This document shows, piece after piece, positions 8,055 to 16,623 of a DNA stretch of 64,000 bases. The notes beneath the pieces were generated by a model, which was not told the DNA's origin, ran no database searches, and saw only the letters and a list, made by a program, of their open reading frames with translations. The stretch is from RPQJ01 sp963762315 (GTDB lineage Bacteria; Pseudomonadota; Gammaproteobacteria; Steroidobacterales; Steroidobacteraceae): NCBI GenBank assembly GCA_963762315.1, contig CAVXKO010000007.1, positions 434,001 through 498,000 on the forward strand, in the 5' to 3' direction. The stretch's first letter is position 1. Every line of letters begins with the position of its first letter. Position numbers and translations under genes: made by a program.

Positions 8055-9413
8055 ATGAACGCCGAGCTGCAGTCCACCCGCAAGCCGAGCCGCCTCGAGG
8101 CGCTCACGCGCGCGCTCGACCAGGGCACGATGCGCCAGGTGCACCGCCTGGTGAACTCGATGCACCCGGCCGAGGTGGCCACGCTGCTCGAGTCGCTGCC
8201 GCCCACCCAGCGCGAGGTGGTGTGGGACCTCGTCGACCCCGAACTCGAGGGTGACGTCCTCGTCGAACTCAACGACGAGGTGCGCGCCGGCCTCATCCGC
8301 GAGATGGAGACCGAGGAACTGGTCGCCGCGGCCGAAGGCCTCGAGGTCGACGATCTCGCCGACCTGCTGAGCGACCTGCCGGAGACCGTGAACCAGCAGG
8401 TCCTGCGCTCCATGGACTCGCAGGACCGCGAGCGGCTGAACGCCGTGCTCGGTTTCGAGGAGGACAGCGCGGGCGGCCTCATGAACACGGACACCGTGAG
8501 CGTGCGGCCCGACGTAAGCCTGGAGACGGTGCTGCGCTACCTGCGCATGCGCGGCGAAATCCCCGACAAGACCGACGCGCTGTTCGTCGTCAATCGACAC
8601 GACCATTACCTCGGCGCGCTGAGCGTCACGCGCCTGCTCACCGAGGATCCGGAACGCACGGTCGGCGAAGTGATGGACACGACGGTCGACGGGATTCCGC
8701 CGGATCTCCCGGCCACGCAGGTCGCCAGCCTGTTCCAGGACCGCGACCTCGTGTCCGCAGCCGTCGTCGCTCCCGACCGTCGCCTGCTCGGGCGCATCAC
8801 GATCGACGACGTCGTGGACGTCATCCGCGAGCAGGCCGATCACTCCGTCATGAGCATGGCCGGCCTCGACGAGGAGGCCGACATGTTCGCAGCCGTGGTG
8901 CCGAGCGCGCGGCGCCGCGGCGTCTGGCTCGGCATCAACCTCGCCACCGCGTTCCTGGCGGCGTGGGTCGTCGGCTTGTTCGAGACGACGATCCAGAACA
9001 TCGTCGCGCTGGCGGTGCTGATGCCGATCGTGGCGAGCATGGGGGGCGTCGCGGCCACGCAGACCCTCACGCTGATCGTGCGCGGCCTGGCGCTCGGCCA
9101 GGTCGAACGCGCGAACGCGCGGTGGCTGATGACCAAGGAAATCCTGGTTGCGCTGCTCAATGGCCTGGCGTGGGCGACGGTCGTCGCCATCGTGGCGTTC
9201 GCGTGGTTCCGGCAGTGGAAGATCTCGGCCGTGATCTTCGCGGCCATGGTCTTGAACCTGCTCGCGGCGGCGCTGGCGGGCGTGTTCGTGCCGCTGTCGC
9301 TGAAGCGCTTCGGCGTGGATCCCGCCGTCGCGGGGGGCGTCATCGTGACGACGGTCACGGACGTGGTGGGATTCGCGTCGCTCCTGGGTCTCGGGACCCT
9401 GATCCTGCGCTGA
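8055..9413 (+). CDS. mgtE: Magnesium transporter MgtE
   Basis: Inner-membrane Mg2+ channel/transporter, gated by its cytosolic magnesium-sensing domains. 452 residues from the ATG at 8055. N-terminal superhelical domain (about 20-140) with LHP-like M-H-P-A-E-V-A-T-L-L-E repeats; paired CBS domains (about 140-270) including VGEVMDT; then five predicted membrane segments in the last 170 residues, with P-I-V-A-S-M-G-G-V-A-A-T-Q, the conserved pore-region motif. An upstream in-frame start at 7953 exists but would translate the repeat, so the later ATG is preferred. Its 3' end overlaps the convergent patatin gene by 59 bp. Confidence 0.92.
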   Translation: MNAELQSTRKPSRLEALTRALDQGTMRQVHRLVNSMHPAEVATLLESLPPTQREVVWDLVDPELEGDVLVELNDEVRAGLIREMETEELVAAAEGLEVDDLADLLSDLPETVNQQVLRSMDSQDRERLNAVLGFEEDSAGGLMNTDTVSVRPDVSLETVLRYLRMRGEIPDKTDALFVVNRHDHYLGALSVTRLLTEDPERTVGEVMDTTVDGIPPDLPATQVASLFQDRDLVSAAVVAPDRRLLGRITIDDVVDVIREQADHSVMSMAGLDEEADMFAAVVPSARRRGVWLGINLATAFLAAWVVGLFETTIQNIVALAVLMPIVASMGGVAATQTLTLIVRGLALGQVERANARWLMTKEILVALLNGLAWATVVAIVAFAWFRQWKISAVIFAAMVLNLLAAALAGVFVPLSLKRFGVDPAVAGGVIVTTVTDVVGFASLLGLGTLILR

Positions 9414-10611
9414 CCCACGGCTGCAGGTAGGCCTCCAGCTCGCCTCGATGCGACTGCGCATCGGCATACCCGAGCGCCATCAACTCCCGCGTGTACACCG
9501 ACTCGAACAGCAGGTAGCTCACCAGCAGGCCGCCGCGGGCCTCGAACGCGCCCATCGTGCGCAGGAGCGTGCGCAGGCTGCGCGGCAATGCGTGCGCATG
9601 CCGCCGCGCGATCGCCGTCGGGTCCTCGCTCGGCTGGATCACGCAGGTCTCGATCGGCCGGCGCCCGTTGCTGTCGCCGTGCGCGCCCGCCTCGATCAGC
9701 GGGTTGATCTGCCGCAGGCGCTCGAGGTCGATCGACAGGCCGTCCGTGAACAGCGAGTCGAGGACGAAACCCAGCAGGTGTCCCGGGCTCGGCGACCCCT
9801 GCGCCGGCGAAGGCCCTGGCGATGCGGGGGGCGGCGCGGGCGTGGCGGCCGGCTCGCCCCGCGTGCCGATGACGAGCACGCGATTGGCGCCGAGGTGCAC
9901 GGCGGGACTGAGCGGCGCGAGCTGGCGCATCGCCCCGTCGCCGTAGAACTCTCCGTCCAGCTCGATGGCGGGAAAGATGAACGGGATCGCCGCGCTCGCC
10001 ATCAGCACGTCGAGATCGATCGGCCGGCGCACGCCCGAACGGCGCACGCGGTGCCAATCGTGCACCGAGGGCACGGCCTCGAAGTACGCGACCGCGCGCC
10101 CCGACGCGTAACTGGTCGTCGCGACGGCCAACGCGTTGATCGGGCCTGCGGCCACGGACTGCGCAATGCGCTCGATGGGAATGGTCCTCTCGAGCAGTTG
10201 GCGCAGCGGGGCCGTATCGAGCAGGTAGCGCGGCGGCGGCAGCAGCCAGCCTCCGGACACCAGCGAGAGGATCCAGTGCAGGCCGTTGCGCAGCATCAGG
10301 CCGGGATCGACGCGCACGACCTGGTCAACCGAGAAATTCGCCCACACCCGCTCGAGGACGCCGACCGCCTCGCGGAAATTGGCTGCGCCGGCCGCGAGCG
10401 CCGCGGCATTGAGCGCGCCGGCCGACGTCCCGACCAGCACCTCGAACGGGCATGGCGCGTCGGCGGGCAGCCACTCGGCCACGGCCTTGAGCACCCCGAC
10501 CTGGTAAGCGCCGCGGGCGCCGCCGCCCGACAAAACCAAAGCCTCGCGATCTTCGAAGAAGGTGTAGTTGGTTTCGGTATCGACTTCGCCCACCCTGTCC
10601 CTCGCTTGCAC
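9355..10611 (-). CDS. Patatin-like phospholipase family protein
   Basis: Predicted acyl hydrolase with the Ser-Asp dyad of the patatin fold. Seen: oxyanion GGGARGAY near 29-36, nucleophile elbow GTSAG near 63-67, and the aspartate in DGAMRQL near 223. 418 residues. There is no signal peptide; a hydrophobic stretch near 115-135 may aid membrane contact. The start is uncertain: the GTG at 10611 gives the full frame, but a GTG at 10593 has a better placed AGGGACAGG. The C-terminal 19 codons run into mgtE on the other strand. Substrate unknown. Confidence 0.85.
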   Translation of the reverse strand: MQARDRVGEVDTETNYTFFEDREALVLSGGGARGAYQVGVLKAVAEWLPADAPCPFEVLVGTSAGALNAAALAAGAANFREAVGVLERVWANFSVDQVVRVDPGLMLRNGLHWILSLVSGGWLLPPPRYLLDTAPLRQLLERTIPIERIAQSVAAGPINALAVATTSYASGRAVAYFEAVPSVHDWHRVRRSGVRRPIDLDVLMASAAIPFIFPAIELDGEFYGDGAMRQLAPLSPAVHLGANRVLVIGTRGEPAATPAPPPASPGPSPAQGSPSPGHLLGFVLDSLFTDGLSIDLERLRQINPLIEAGAHGDSNGRRPIETCVIQPSEDPTAIARRHAHALPRSLRTLLRTMGAFEARGGLLVSYLLFESVYTRELMALGYADAQSHRGELEAYLQPWVSAGSGSRDPGATRIPPRP

Positions 10612-10673
10612 TGCCGCGGGTGGGGTTTAGTATGTCACGCCTGCACCGACCGTCACCCCAACCGGAGAGACCC

Positions 10674-11336
10674 ATGCTGACCGGATTCTCGCACCGCCTC
10701 GCCGCAACCGCTGCCGTCTCGATGCTGGCCTTTGCCGGGCTCGCGGTGGCCGATGCGCCGGCCGTCGGTGCCGCGGCACCGGCCTTCAAGCTGCAGGACC
10801 AGGCGGGCAAGTGGCACAGCCTGTCCGACTACCGCGGCAAGTGGGTGGCGCTCTACTTCTACCCGAAGGACGACACGCCGGGCTGCACCACGCAGGCCTG
10901 CAGCTTCCGCGACAACGTGTTCGCGTTCAACAAGGAAGGCGCCGTCATCCTCGGCATCAGCGTGGACGACGTCGCCTCGCACAAGGCGTTCGCCGAGAAG
11001 CACGGCCTGCCGTTCACCATCCTCGCCGACTCCGACAAGGCCGTGACGAAGCAGTACGGCGTGCTGAAGACCTACATGGGCGTGATGGAAATGGCCCGCC
11101 GCGACACGTTCATCATCGATCCGCAGGGACGGGTGGCGAAGCACTACGAATCGGTGGACCCGGAAGGCCATTCGCAGCTGGTGCTGAACGACATCAAGGC
11201 ACTGAAGGCCGCCGCCGCCAAGACCCAAAGGCTGAGCCGATCGAACCGGGGCTTCAGGACTTCAGTGCCTGGATGCCCCGGTCGAGTCCGGCCAGCGTCA
11301 GCGGGAACATCTTCAGCCCGACCAGCTGGCGCGTGA
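10674..11336 (+). CDS. Exported Bcp-type peroxiredoxin, 3' end probably frame-broken near 11226
   Basis: Thiol peroxidase of the AhpC/TSA-Bcp group with a signal peptide (about 1-26, ending A-V-A-D-A), so likely periplasmic. PKDDTPGCTTQAC holds the peroxidatic and the resolving-type cysteine five residues on; later DTFIIDPQGRVAKHYESVDP. An ATG at 10674 follows GGAGAG at 8 bases. As read, the frame runs to 11336 through the antisense of the next gene. Skipping one C in AAGACCCAAAGGCTGA gives AKTKG and a stop at 11233-11235, a 186-residue protein and no overlap with the convergent gene, which is more credible. Confidence 0.88.
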   Translation: MLTGFSHRLAATAAVSMLAFAGLAVADAPAVGAAAPAFKLQDQAGKWHSLSDYRGKWVALYFYPKDDTPGCTTQACSFRDNVFAFNKEGAVILGISVDDVASHKAFAEKHGLPFTILADSDKAVTKQYGVLKTYMGVMEMARRDTFIIDPQGRVAKHYESVDPEGHSQLVLNDIKALKAAAAKTQRLSRSNRGFRTSVPGCPGRVRPASAGTSSARPAGA

Positions 11337-12429
11337 TGCCGATCGACTGGGTGTAGTCCCAGCGATCCTCCGGCTCCGGGTTGAGCCAGACGTGGCGCTG
11401 GAAGCGCTGCGTGAGCCGTTGCAGCCACACGGACCCCGCCTCGTCGTTCCAGTGCTCGATGCTGCCGCCGGGCTGCATGATCTCGTACGGGCTCATGCTC
11501 GCGTCGCCGACGAAGATCAGCCGGTAGTCCGGCGGATAGGTGCGGATGATCTCGGGCAGGGTCGTGCGCTCCGCGTGCCGGCGCCGGCCGTCCTTCCACA
11601 CCGATTCGTAGACGAAATTGTGGAAGTAGAAGTACTGCAGGTGCTTGAACTCGCTGCGCGCCGCCGAGAACAGCTCCTCGCACACGCGCACGTGCGCGTC
11701 CATCGACCCGCCGACGTCGAGGAACAGCAGCACCTTGATGGCGTTGTGGCGCTCCGGGCGGAACTTCAGGTCGAGGAGCCCGGCGGCGCGCGCGGTCGCG
11801 TCGATCGTGCCGTCGATGTCGAACTGGTCGGCCGCGCCTTCGCGCGCGAAGCGGCGGAGCTTGCGCAGCGCGATCTTGATGTTGCGCGTGCCGAGCTCGA
11901 TGCCGTCGTCGAGGTTGCGGTAGTCGCGCTTCTCCCAGACCTTCACCGCCCGCTTCTGCCCGCCCGGCCCGCCGATGCGGATGCCCTCGGGGTTGAAGCC
12001 GCCGTGCCCGAACGGAGAGGTGCCGCCGGTGCCGATCCACTTGTTGCCGCCCTCGTGCCGGCCCTTCTGCTCCTCGAGGCGCTGCTTCAGCGTCTCCATG
12101 AGCTTTTCCCAGCCGCCGAGCGCTTCGATCGCGGCCTTCTCTTCGTCGGTGAACTGCCGCTCGACTAGCTTGCGCAGCCAGTCCTCGGGCAGTTGCTTCT
12201 GCAGCGCGTCGAACACCTGCTCGATGCCCTTGAAGTGATGCGCGAACGCCTTGTCGAAGCGGTCGTAGTGCTTCTCGTCCTTCACGAGCGAGGCGCGCGC
12301 CAGGAAGTAGAAGTCGTCGATGCTGTACTCGGCGACGCGCTGCTTCATGCCCTCGAGCAGCGTGAGGTACTCGGTGACCGAGACCGGCACGCCGGCCTCG
12401 CGCAGCGTGTAGAAGAAGCGCGTCAGCAT
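11254..12429 (-). CDS. CoxE-like VWA domain protein
   Basis: 391 residues from ATG (or 401 from a GTG at 12459). The C-terminal von Willebrand A domain begins at KVLLFLDVGGSM near residue 215: the metal-site motif is DxGxS rather than DxSxS, as in CoxE/YehP-like proteins. The N-terminal helical half includes a Gly-rich stretch GTGGTSPFGHGGFNPEG. Such proteins work with MoxR-family AAA+ ATPases, usually as a pair for metal insertion or complex assembly. The partner ATPase lies just upstream on the same strand, but 0.5 kb of palindromic repeats separates them. Client unknown; no CO-dehydrogenase or methanol-dehydrogenase genes are present. Confidence 0.87.
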   Translation of the reverse strand: MLTRFFYTLREAGVPVSVTEYLTLLEGMKQRVAEYSIDDFYFLARASLVKDEKHYDRFDKAFAHHFKGIEQVFDALQKQLPEDWLRKLVERQFTDEEKAAIEALGGWEKLMETLKQRLEEQKGRHEGGNKWIGTGGTSPFGHGGFNPEGIRIGGPGGQKRAVKVWEKRDYRNLDDGIELGTRNIKIALRKLRRFAREGAADQFDIDGTIDATARAAGLLDLKFRPERHNAIKVLLFLDVGGSMDAHVRVCEELFSAARSEFKHLQYFYFHNFVYESVWKDGRRRHAERTTLPEIIRTYPPDYRLIFVGDASMSPYEIMQPGGSIEHWNDEAGSVWLQRLTQRFQRHVWLNPEPEDRWDYTQSIGITRQLVGLKMFPLTLAGLDRGIQALKS

Positions 12430-12526
12430 GGGCGGCTCGCTGCGCTGCGCGTTCGACACGAGCCAGCCTCAGCCGCGTTCCGCGCGCCGGCCGAGTCGGA
12501 ACAGCGCGCGTCCGCCGGGGCACGTC

Positions 12527-12629
12527 TCCAGCGGGGATCTCCTGCCCGGGACGCCGTGAACCCATCCCTGGGGGCTCCCGCCGCGGCGTCCATGCCGCGG
12601 AGGGCCCGGGCAGGAGATCCCCGCCGGAG
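12527..12629. repeat. Long stem-loop with conserved core, copy 1
   Basis: Perfect 20-bp arms at 12531-12550 and 12605-12624, extended by imperfect pairing to 12527 and 12629. The loop carries GGGACGCCG, then ATCCCTG and GGCTCC, then GGCGTCCATGCC, the order also seen in the copies at 12777-12884 and 25222-25328. The arms differ completely between copies. The 12460-12967 interval between the VWA and MoxR genes holds this and copy 2 and no credible gene. Confidence 0.75.
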
Positions 12630-12776
12630 CCGGCCCAACGGCGGACGTCGAGATTCGTGCGGCATCACGCGCGGTACGGAAAGAGACGGAGCACGAGCGA
12701 CAACGCGGCGAGCGCAGGCGGAGCAAGCGGCGTGAGCCGCGTTAAACCCACGTGCGGCAGCCAAATCGCCCGCGGC

Positions 12777-12884
12777 GGCGACGCTCCGGGTGGGTTCGAC
12801 GGGCCGTGCGAGGCATGGACGCCGAGCCCGGAGCCTACAGGGACGTACTTGCGGCGTCCCGGCGAACCCACCCGGAGCGTCGCC
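12777..12884. repeat. Long stem-loop with conserved core, copy 2 (opposite orientation)
   Basis: Perfect 22-bp arms at 12777-12798 and 12863-12884 (GGCGACGCTCCGGGTGGG and complement). Read on the minus strand, the loop contains GGGACGCCGCAAGTACGTCC, then TGTAGGCTCCG and GGCGTCCATGCC, nearly identical in its first half to copy 3 at 25 kb. Inverted relative to copy 1, which lies about 150 bp away. Confidence 0.78.
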
Positions 12885-12967
12885 TGCCAGGGCGACCAGC
12901 GACGCAAACGCGTCCACGAGCGCGCAGCGCTGACGGCGAAGCAACGCTCGCACGCCCGCGTCCACGA

Positions 12968-13828
12968 CTACGACGACCGCGACTGCCGCCGCTGCAGGAA
13001 CAGGAGCTGCTCGAACAGGTGCACGTCCTGCTCGTTCTTGATCAGCGCGCCATAGAGCGGCGGCAGGCCCTTCTTCGGGTCGTCGGTGCGCAGCGCCTCG
13101 GGAGGGATGTCCTCGGCGAGCAGCAGCTTCAGCCAGTCCAGCAGCTCGGAGGTCGACGGCTTCTTCTTCAGGCCCGGCACCTCGCGCAGCTTGTAGAACG
13201 CGTTCAGCGCCTCGGAGAGCAGCTCGCGCTTCAGGTCCGGGAAGTGCACGCCCACGATGCGCATCATCGTCTCCGGTTCCGGGAAGCGGATGAAGTGGAA
13301 GAAGCAGCGGCGCAGGAACGCGTCCGGCAGCTCCTTCTCGTTGTTGCTGGTGATGATGACGACCGGCCGCTTCTCGGCCTTGATCGTCTCGCGCGTCTCG
13401 TGGACGTAGAACTCCATGCGGTCGAGCTCGAGCAGCAGGTCGTTCGGAAACTCGATGTCCGCCTTGTCGATCTCGTCGATCAGCAGCACCGCCTGCCGGT
13501 CGTTCTCGAACGCCTCCCACAACCGGCCCTTGATGATGTAGTTGCCGATGTCGTGGACCTTCGCCTCGCCGAGCTGCGAATCCCGCAGGCGGGAGACGGC
13601 GTCGTATTCGTAGAGCCCGTGCTGCGCCTTCGTCGTCGACTTGATGTGCCAACGGTACAGCGGCATGCCGAGCGAGAGCGCGATCTCCTCGGCCAGCTGC
13701 GTCTTGCCCGTGCCCGGCTCGCCCTTGACGAGCAGCGGGCGGGCCAGCGTCACGGCCGCATTGACGGCCATCATGAGGTCCTCGGTGGCGACGTAGCGCT
13801 CCGTTCCCTCGAACTTCTTCCGGCTCAC
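12968..13828 (-). CDS. MoxR-family AAA+ ATPase
   Basis: 286-residue AAA+ ATPase. Walker A GEPGTGKTQLAEEIA near 36-50, Walker B VLLIDEIDKADIEFP near 112-126, sensor-1 VVIITSNNEKELPDAFLRR, then the helical lid. MoxR ATPases act as chaperones with VWA partners; the CoxE-like gene follows on the same strand. The GTG start overlaps the pykA stop by 4 bp (GTGA), which fixes the start and ties it to the glycolytic operon. The biological client is unknown; coupling to pykA may be only transcriptional. Confidence 0.92.
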   Translation of the reverse strand: MSRKKFEGTERYVATEDLMMAVNAAVTLARPLLVKGEPGTGKTQLAEEIALSLGMPLYRWHIKSTTKAQHGLYEYDAVSRLRDSQLGEAKVHDIGNYIIKGRLWEAFENDRQAVLLIDEIDKADIEFPNDLLLELDRMEFYVHETRETIKAEKRPVVIITSNNEKELPDAFLRRCFFHFIRFPEPETMMRIVGVHFPDLKRELLSEALNAFYKLREVPGLKKKPSTSELLDWLKLLLAEDIPPEALRTDDPKKGLPPLYGALIKNEQDVHLFEQLLFLQRRQSRSS

Positions 13829-15255
13829 TGGGTCACCTCGAGCAGCTTCATCGTGTTGGTCCCGCCCGAGACGCCGGACAGCTCGCCGAGCGTCAGGATG
13901 ATCTCGTCGCCGGGCTTCACGTGGCCGCGGTCGAGGAGCTCCTTCGAAATCGCCTGGTAGAGCAGCAACGGGTCGGTGTGCGTGATGTCGAACGGGATCG
14001 GGTGCACGCCGCGGTACAGCGCGACCCTTCGACGCGTGCGCTCGTGGCGCGTGAACGCGAAGATCGGGATGTCGGAGCGGATGCGCGACATCCACAGGGG
14101 CGTCGAGCCGGACTCGGTGAGGGCGACGATGGCCTCGAGGTCCATGTGGTTCGCGGTGTACATCACGGCGTGCGCGATGGCGTGGTCGAAGGCGTCGATG
14201 CGGCCCTCGAACCGGTCGCGGCCGCGGTCGCGCGCGAGCAGGTACTTCTCCGCGCCCTCGATCACCTCGGCCATCGCCTCGATCGCGCGCACCGGGTACT
14301 TGCCCACGGCCGATTCGCCCGAGAGCATCACGGCATCGCTGCCGTCGAGCACGGCGTTGGCGACGTCCGAAACCTCGGCGCGCGTCGGCACCGGGTTCTG
14401 GATCATCGACTCCATCATCTGCGTGGCCGTGATGGTGACGCGATCGAGGCTGCGCGCGGTGTGCAGGATGCGCTTCTGCAGGCCGGTGAGCTCGGCGTAT
14501 CCGACCTCGATGCCGAGGTCGCCGCGCGCGACCATCACGGCGTCGCTCGCGCGGATGATCTCCTCGAGACGCGGGATCGCTTCGCTGCGCTCGATCTTGG
14601 CGACGATGCGCGCGTCGCTGCCCGCGGCGCGCAACAGCGCGCGCGCCTCCTCCACGTCGGACGCCTGGCGGACGAACGACACCGCGAGGTAATCGACGTC
14701 GAGGCGCGCGGCGAGCTTCACGTCCTCGAGGTCCTTCTCGGTGAGCGCCTTGGCGGACAGGCCGCCGCCACGCCGGTTGATGCCCTTGTGATCCGAGACT
14801 TCGCCGCCCGTCGTCACGCGGCATTCGACCTTCGCGCCGCGCACGGCCGTCACGACGAGCTCGATCTGGCCGTCGCCGAGGATCAGCTCGTCCCCGGGGC
14901 GCACGTCCTTCGCAAGGTCGGGATACGTCATGCCGACGGCGCGATTGGTGCCATCCTCGGAGGGGAGGCTCGGGTCGAGCACGAAGGTCTCGCCTTCCGA
15001 GAGGACCGTGCGTCCGCCTGCGAACCGCTCGATGCGGATCTTCGGGCCCTGCAGGTCTCCCAGCACGGCGACATGCTTGCCTGCGGCGGCGGCGGCCTTG
15101 CGCACGGCGTCGACGCGCTTGGCGTGATCCTCCGGATCGCCGTGGGAGAAGTTGACGCGGACGACGTCGGCCCCGCGGCGGATGACGTCCTCGAGCACGC
15201 CCGGAGCATCCGTGGCGGGCCCGAGTGTTGCGACGATCTTGGTACGGCGAAGCAT
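13825..15255 (-). CDS. pykA: Pyruvate kinase
   Basis: Final glycolytic enzyme: PEP plus ADP to pyruvate and ATP. 476 residues from the ATG at 15255. MLRRTKIVATLGPATDAPGV opens the barrel; VRVNFSHG, GDLQGPKIRIERF (binding the metal and phosphate) and MVARGDLGIEVG follow, then the ITATQMMESMI signature and a C-terminal regulatory domain with SGVSGGTNTMKL. The product matches type II (PykA-like) bacterial enzymes in length. Third glycolytic gene after gapA and pgk on the minus strand; the 160-bp gap to pgk contains a strong hairpin. fba, often found beside this cluster, is absent. Confidence 0.95.
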   Translation of the reverse strand: MLRRTKIVATLGPATDAPGVLEDVIRRGADVVRVNFSHGDPEDHAKRVDAVRKAAAAAGKHVAVLGDLQGPKIRIERFAGGRTVLSEGETFVLDPSLPSEDGTNRAVGMTYPDLAKDVRPGDELILGDGQIELVVTAVRGAKVECRVTTGGEVSDHKGINRRGGGLSAKALTEKDLEDVKLAARLDVDYLAVSFVRQASDVEEARALLRAAGSDARIVAKIERSEAIPRLEEIIRASDAVMVARGDLGIEVGYAELTGLQKRILHTARSLDRVTITATQMMESMIQNPVPTRAEVSDVANAVLDGSDAVMLSGESAVGKYPVRAIEAMAEVIEGAEKYLLARDRGRDRFEGRIDAFDHAIAHAVMYTANHMDLEAIVALTESGSTPLWMSRIRSDIPIFAFTRHERTRRRVALYRGVHPIPFDITHTDPLLLYQAISKELLDRGHVKPGDEIILTLGELSGVSGGTNTMKLLEVTQ

Positions 15256-15368
15256 GGTGAGTGTGCTGACCTGCAGGTGACGGACGGGCGTGCCGGCCGA
15301 TAGTGGCGAGAGGGTCTCGGATAGTAAAGGGCTGCCCGGTGCGACCCCTGAAGGACGCACCAGACCGG

Positions 15369-15409
15369 GGCGACCAAGCCGGCGGACCGCGATACGCCGG
15401 CCGGTCGCC
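15369..15409. other. Strong GC hairpin between pgk and pykA
   Basis: GGCGACC (15369-15375) and GCCGGCG (15378-15384) pair with CGCCGGC (15395-15401) and GGTCGCC (15403-15409) across a 10-nt loop, giving 14 base pairs with a small bulge. No U-run follows on either strand, so it is not a classical terminator. It may protect an mRNA end or attenuate read-through, changing the ratio of pykA to pgk; that is inference. Confidence 0.5.
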
Positions 15410-15415
15410 GTCCGT

Positions 15416-16597
15416 TCAGCCCGCCGCGCGCTGCTCTAGCATCTCCACCGCAGGCAGCTTCTTGCCCTCGAGGAACTCGAGGAACGCGCCGCCGGCCGTC
15501 GAGATGTAGGAGATGTCCTGCCCGATGCCGTATTTCTCGATGGCCGCAATGGTGTCGCCACCGCCGGCGATCGAGAACGCCGGGCTGCGGGCCAGCGTCT
15601 GCGCGAGGACTCGCGTGCCTTCGCCGAACTGGTCGAACTCGAACACGCCGACCGGGCCGTTCCACACGACCGTGCCCGCGCCCTTCAGCGAGGCGGCGAA
15701 CTTCTCGGCGGTGTCGGGGCCGATGTCGAGGATCATCTCGTCCGCTGCGACCTGCGCGACCGGCTTCACGTCGGCTTCGGCGGTGGCCGAGAATTCCTTC
15801 GCGACGACGACGTCCGTCGGCAGCGGAATCTGCGCGCCGGAGATGCGCGAGCGCTCGAGCAACCCGCGGGCGATCTCGATCATGTCCGGCTCGTGCAGCG
15901 ACTTGCCGATCGGCGAGCCGGCCGCGGCGAGGAACGTGTTGGCGATGCCGCCGCCCACGATCAGCTTGTCGACCTTGCCGATCAGGTTCTCGAGCACCGT
16001 GAGCTTGGTCGAGACCTTCGAGCCGCCTACGATCGCGACCAGCGGCCGCTTCGGGCTGCCGAGCGCCTTCTCGAGCGCCTCGAGTTCGTTGACCAGCAGG
16101 ATGCCGGCGCAGGCGACCGGCGCGAACTTGCCGACGCCGTGCGTGCTCGCCTCGGCGCGATGCGCCGTGGCGAACGCGTCCATGACGTAGACGTCGCACA
16201 GCGCCGCCATCTGCTTCGCGAGGTCGTCCTTGTTCTTCTTCTCGCCCTTGTTGAAGCGCACGTTCTCGACGACGACGATCTCGCCCGGCTCGCAGGCCAC
16301 GCCGCCCAGCCAGTCACGCTGGAAACGCACCTTGATGCCGAGCAGCTCGGACAGGCGGGCGGCCACCGGCTCGAGCGAGAACTCCGCCGCCGGGACGCCC
16401 TCCTCCGGGCGCCCGAGGTGAGACATCACGATCACGCGGGCGCCCGCCTTGTGCGCCGCCTGGATGGTGGGGAGCGAGGCGCGGATGCGCGCGTCGCTCG
16501 TCACCTTGCCGTCGTGAATCGGCACGTTCAGGTCCTCGCGGATCAGCACTCGCTTGCCCTTGAGGTCGAGATCGGTCATGCGCAGGACGCGAACCAT
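15416..16597 (-). CDS. pgk: Phosphoglycerate kinase
   Basis: Cytosolic enzyme moving phosphate between 1,3-bisphosphoglycerate and ADP. 393 residues. Substrate-site segments: REDLNVPIHDGKVTSDARIR, VIVMSHLGRPEEG and FATAHRAEASTHGVG; nucleotide-site segments: VAIVGGSKVSTKL, VVWNGPVGVFEF and the C-terminal SIAGGGDTIAAIEKYG. The ATG at 16597 has AAGGAAAG six bases upstream and is preferred over the internal ATG at 16579. 26 bp from gapA, same operon. Confidence 0.96.
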   Translation of the reverse strand: MVRVLRMTDLDLKGKRVLIREDLNVPIHDGKVTSDARIRASLPTIQAAHKAGARVIVMSHLGRPEEGVPAAEFSLEPVAARLSELLGIKVRFQRDWLGGVACEPGEIVVVENVRFNKGEKKNKDDLAKQMAALCDVYVMDAFATAHRAEASTHGVGKFAPVACAGILLVNELEALEKALGSPKRPLVAIVGGSKVSTKLTVLENLIGKVDKLIVGGGIANTFLAAAGSPIGKSLHEPDMIEIARGLLERSRISGAQIPLPTDVVVAKEFSATAEADVKPVAQVAADEMILDIGPDTAEKFAASLKGAGTVVWNGPVGVFEFDQFGEGTRVLAQTLARSPAFSIAGGGDTIAAIEKYGIGQDISYISTAGGAFLEFLEGKKLPAVEMLEQRAAG

Positions 16598-16623
16598 GGT
16601 GTCTTTCCTTAGCTGCGGGTGAC

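Noticed and set aside
7667..8494. Long open frames crossing the rapZ-mgtE gap
   Set aside because: They translate both strands of palindromes (mirror peptides such as KRKLGT...CPQFPF) and lack any family resemblance.
12460..12967. Coding sequence in the VWA-MoxR gap
   Set aside because: Frames there encode only the repeated YRDVLAASR-like peptide of the stem-loop core, with no start-site support.
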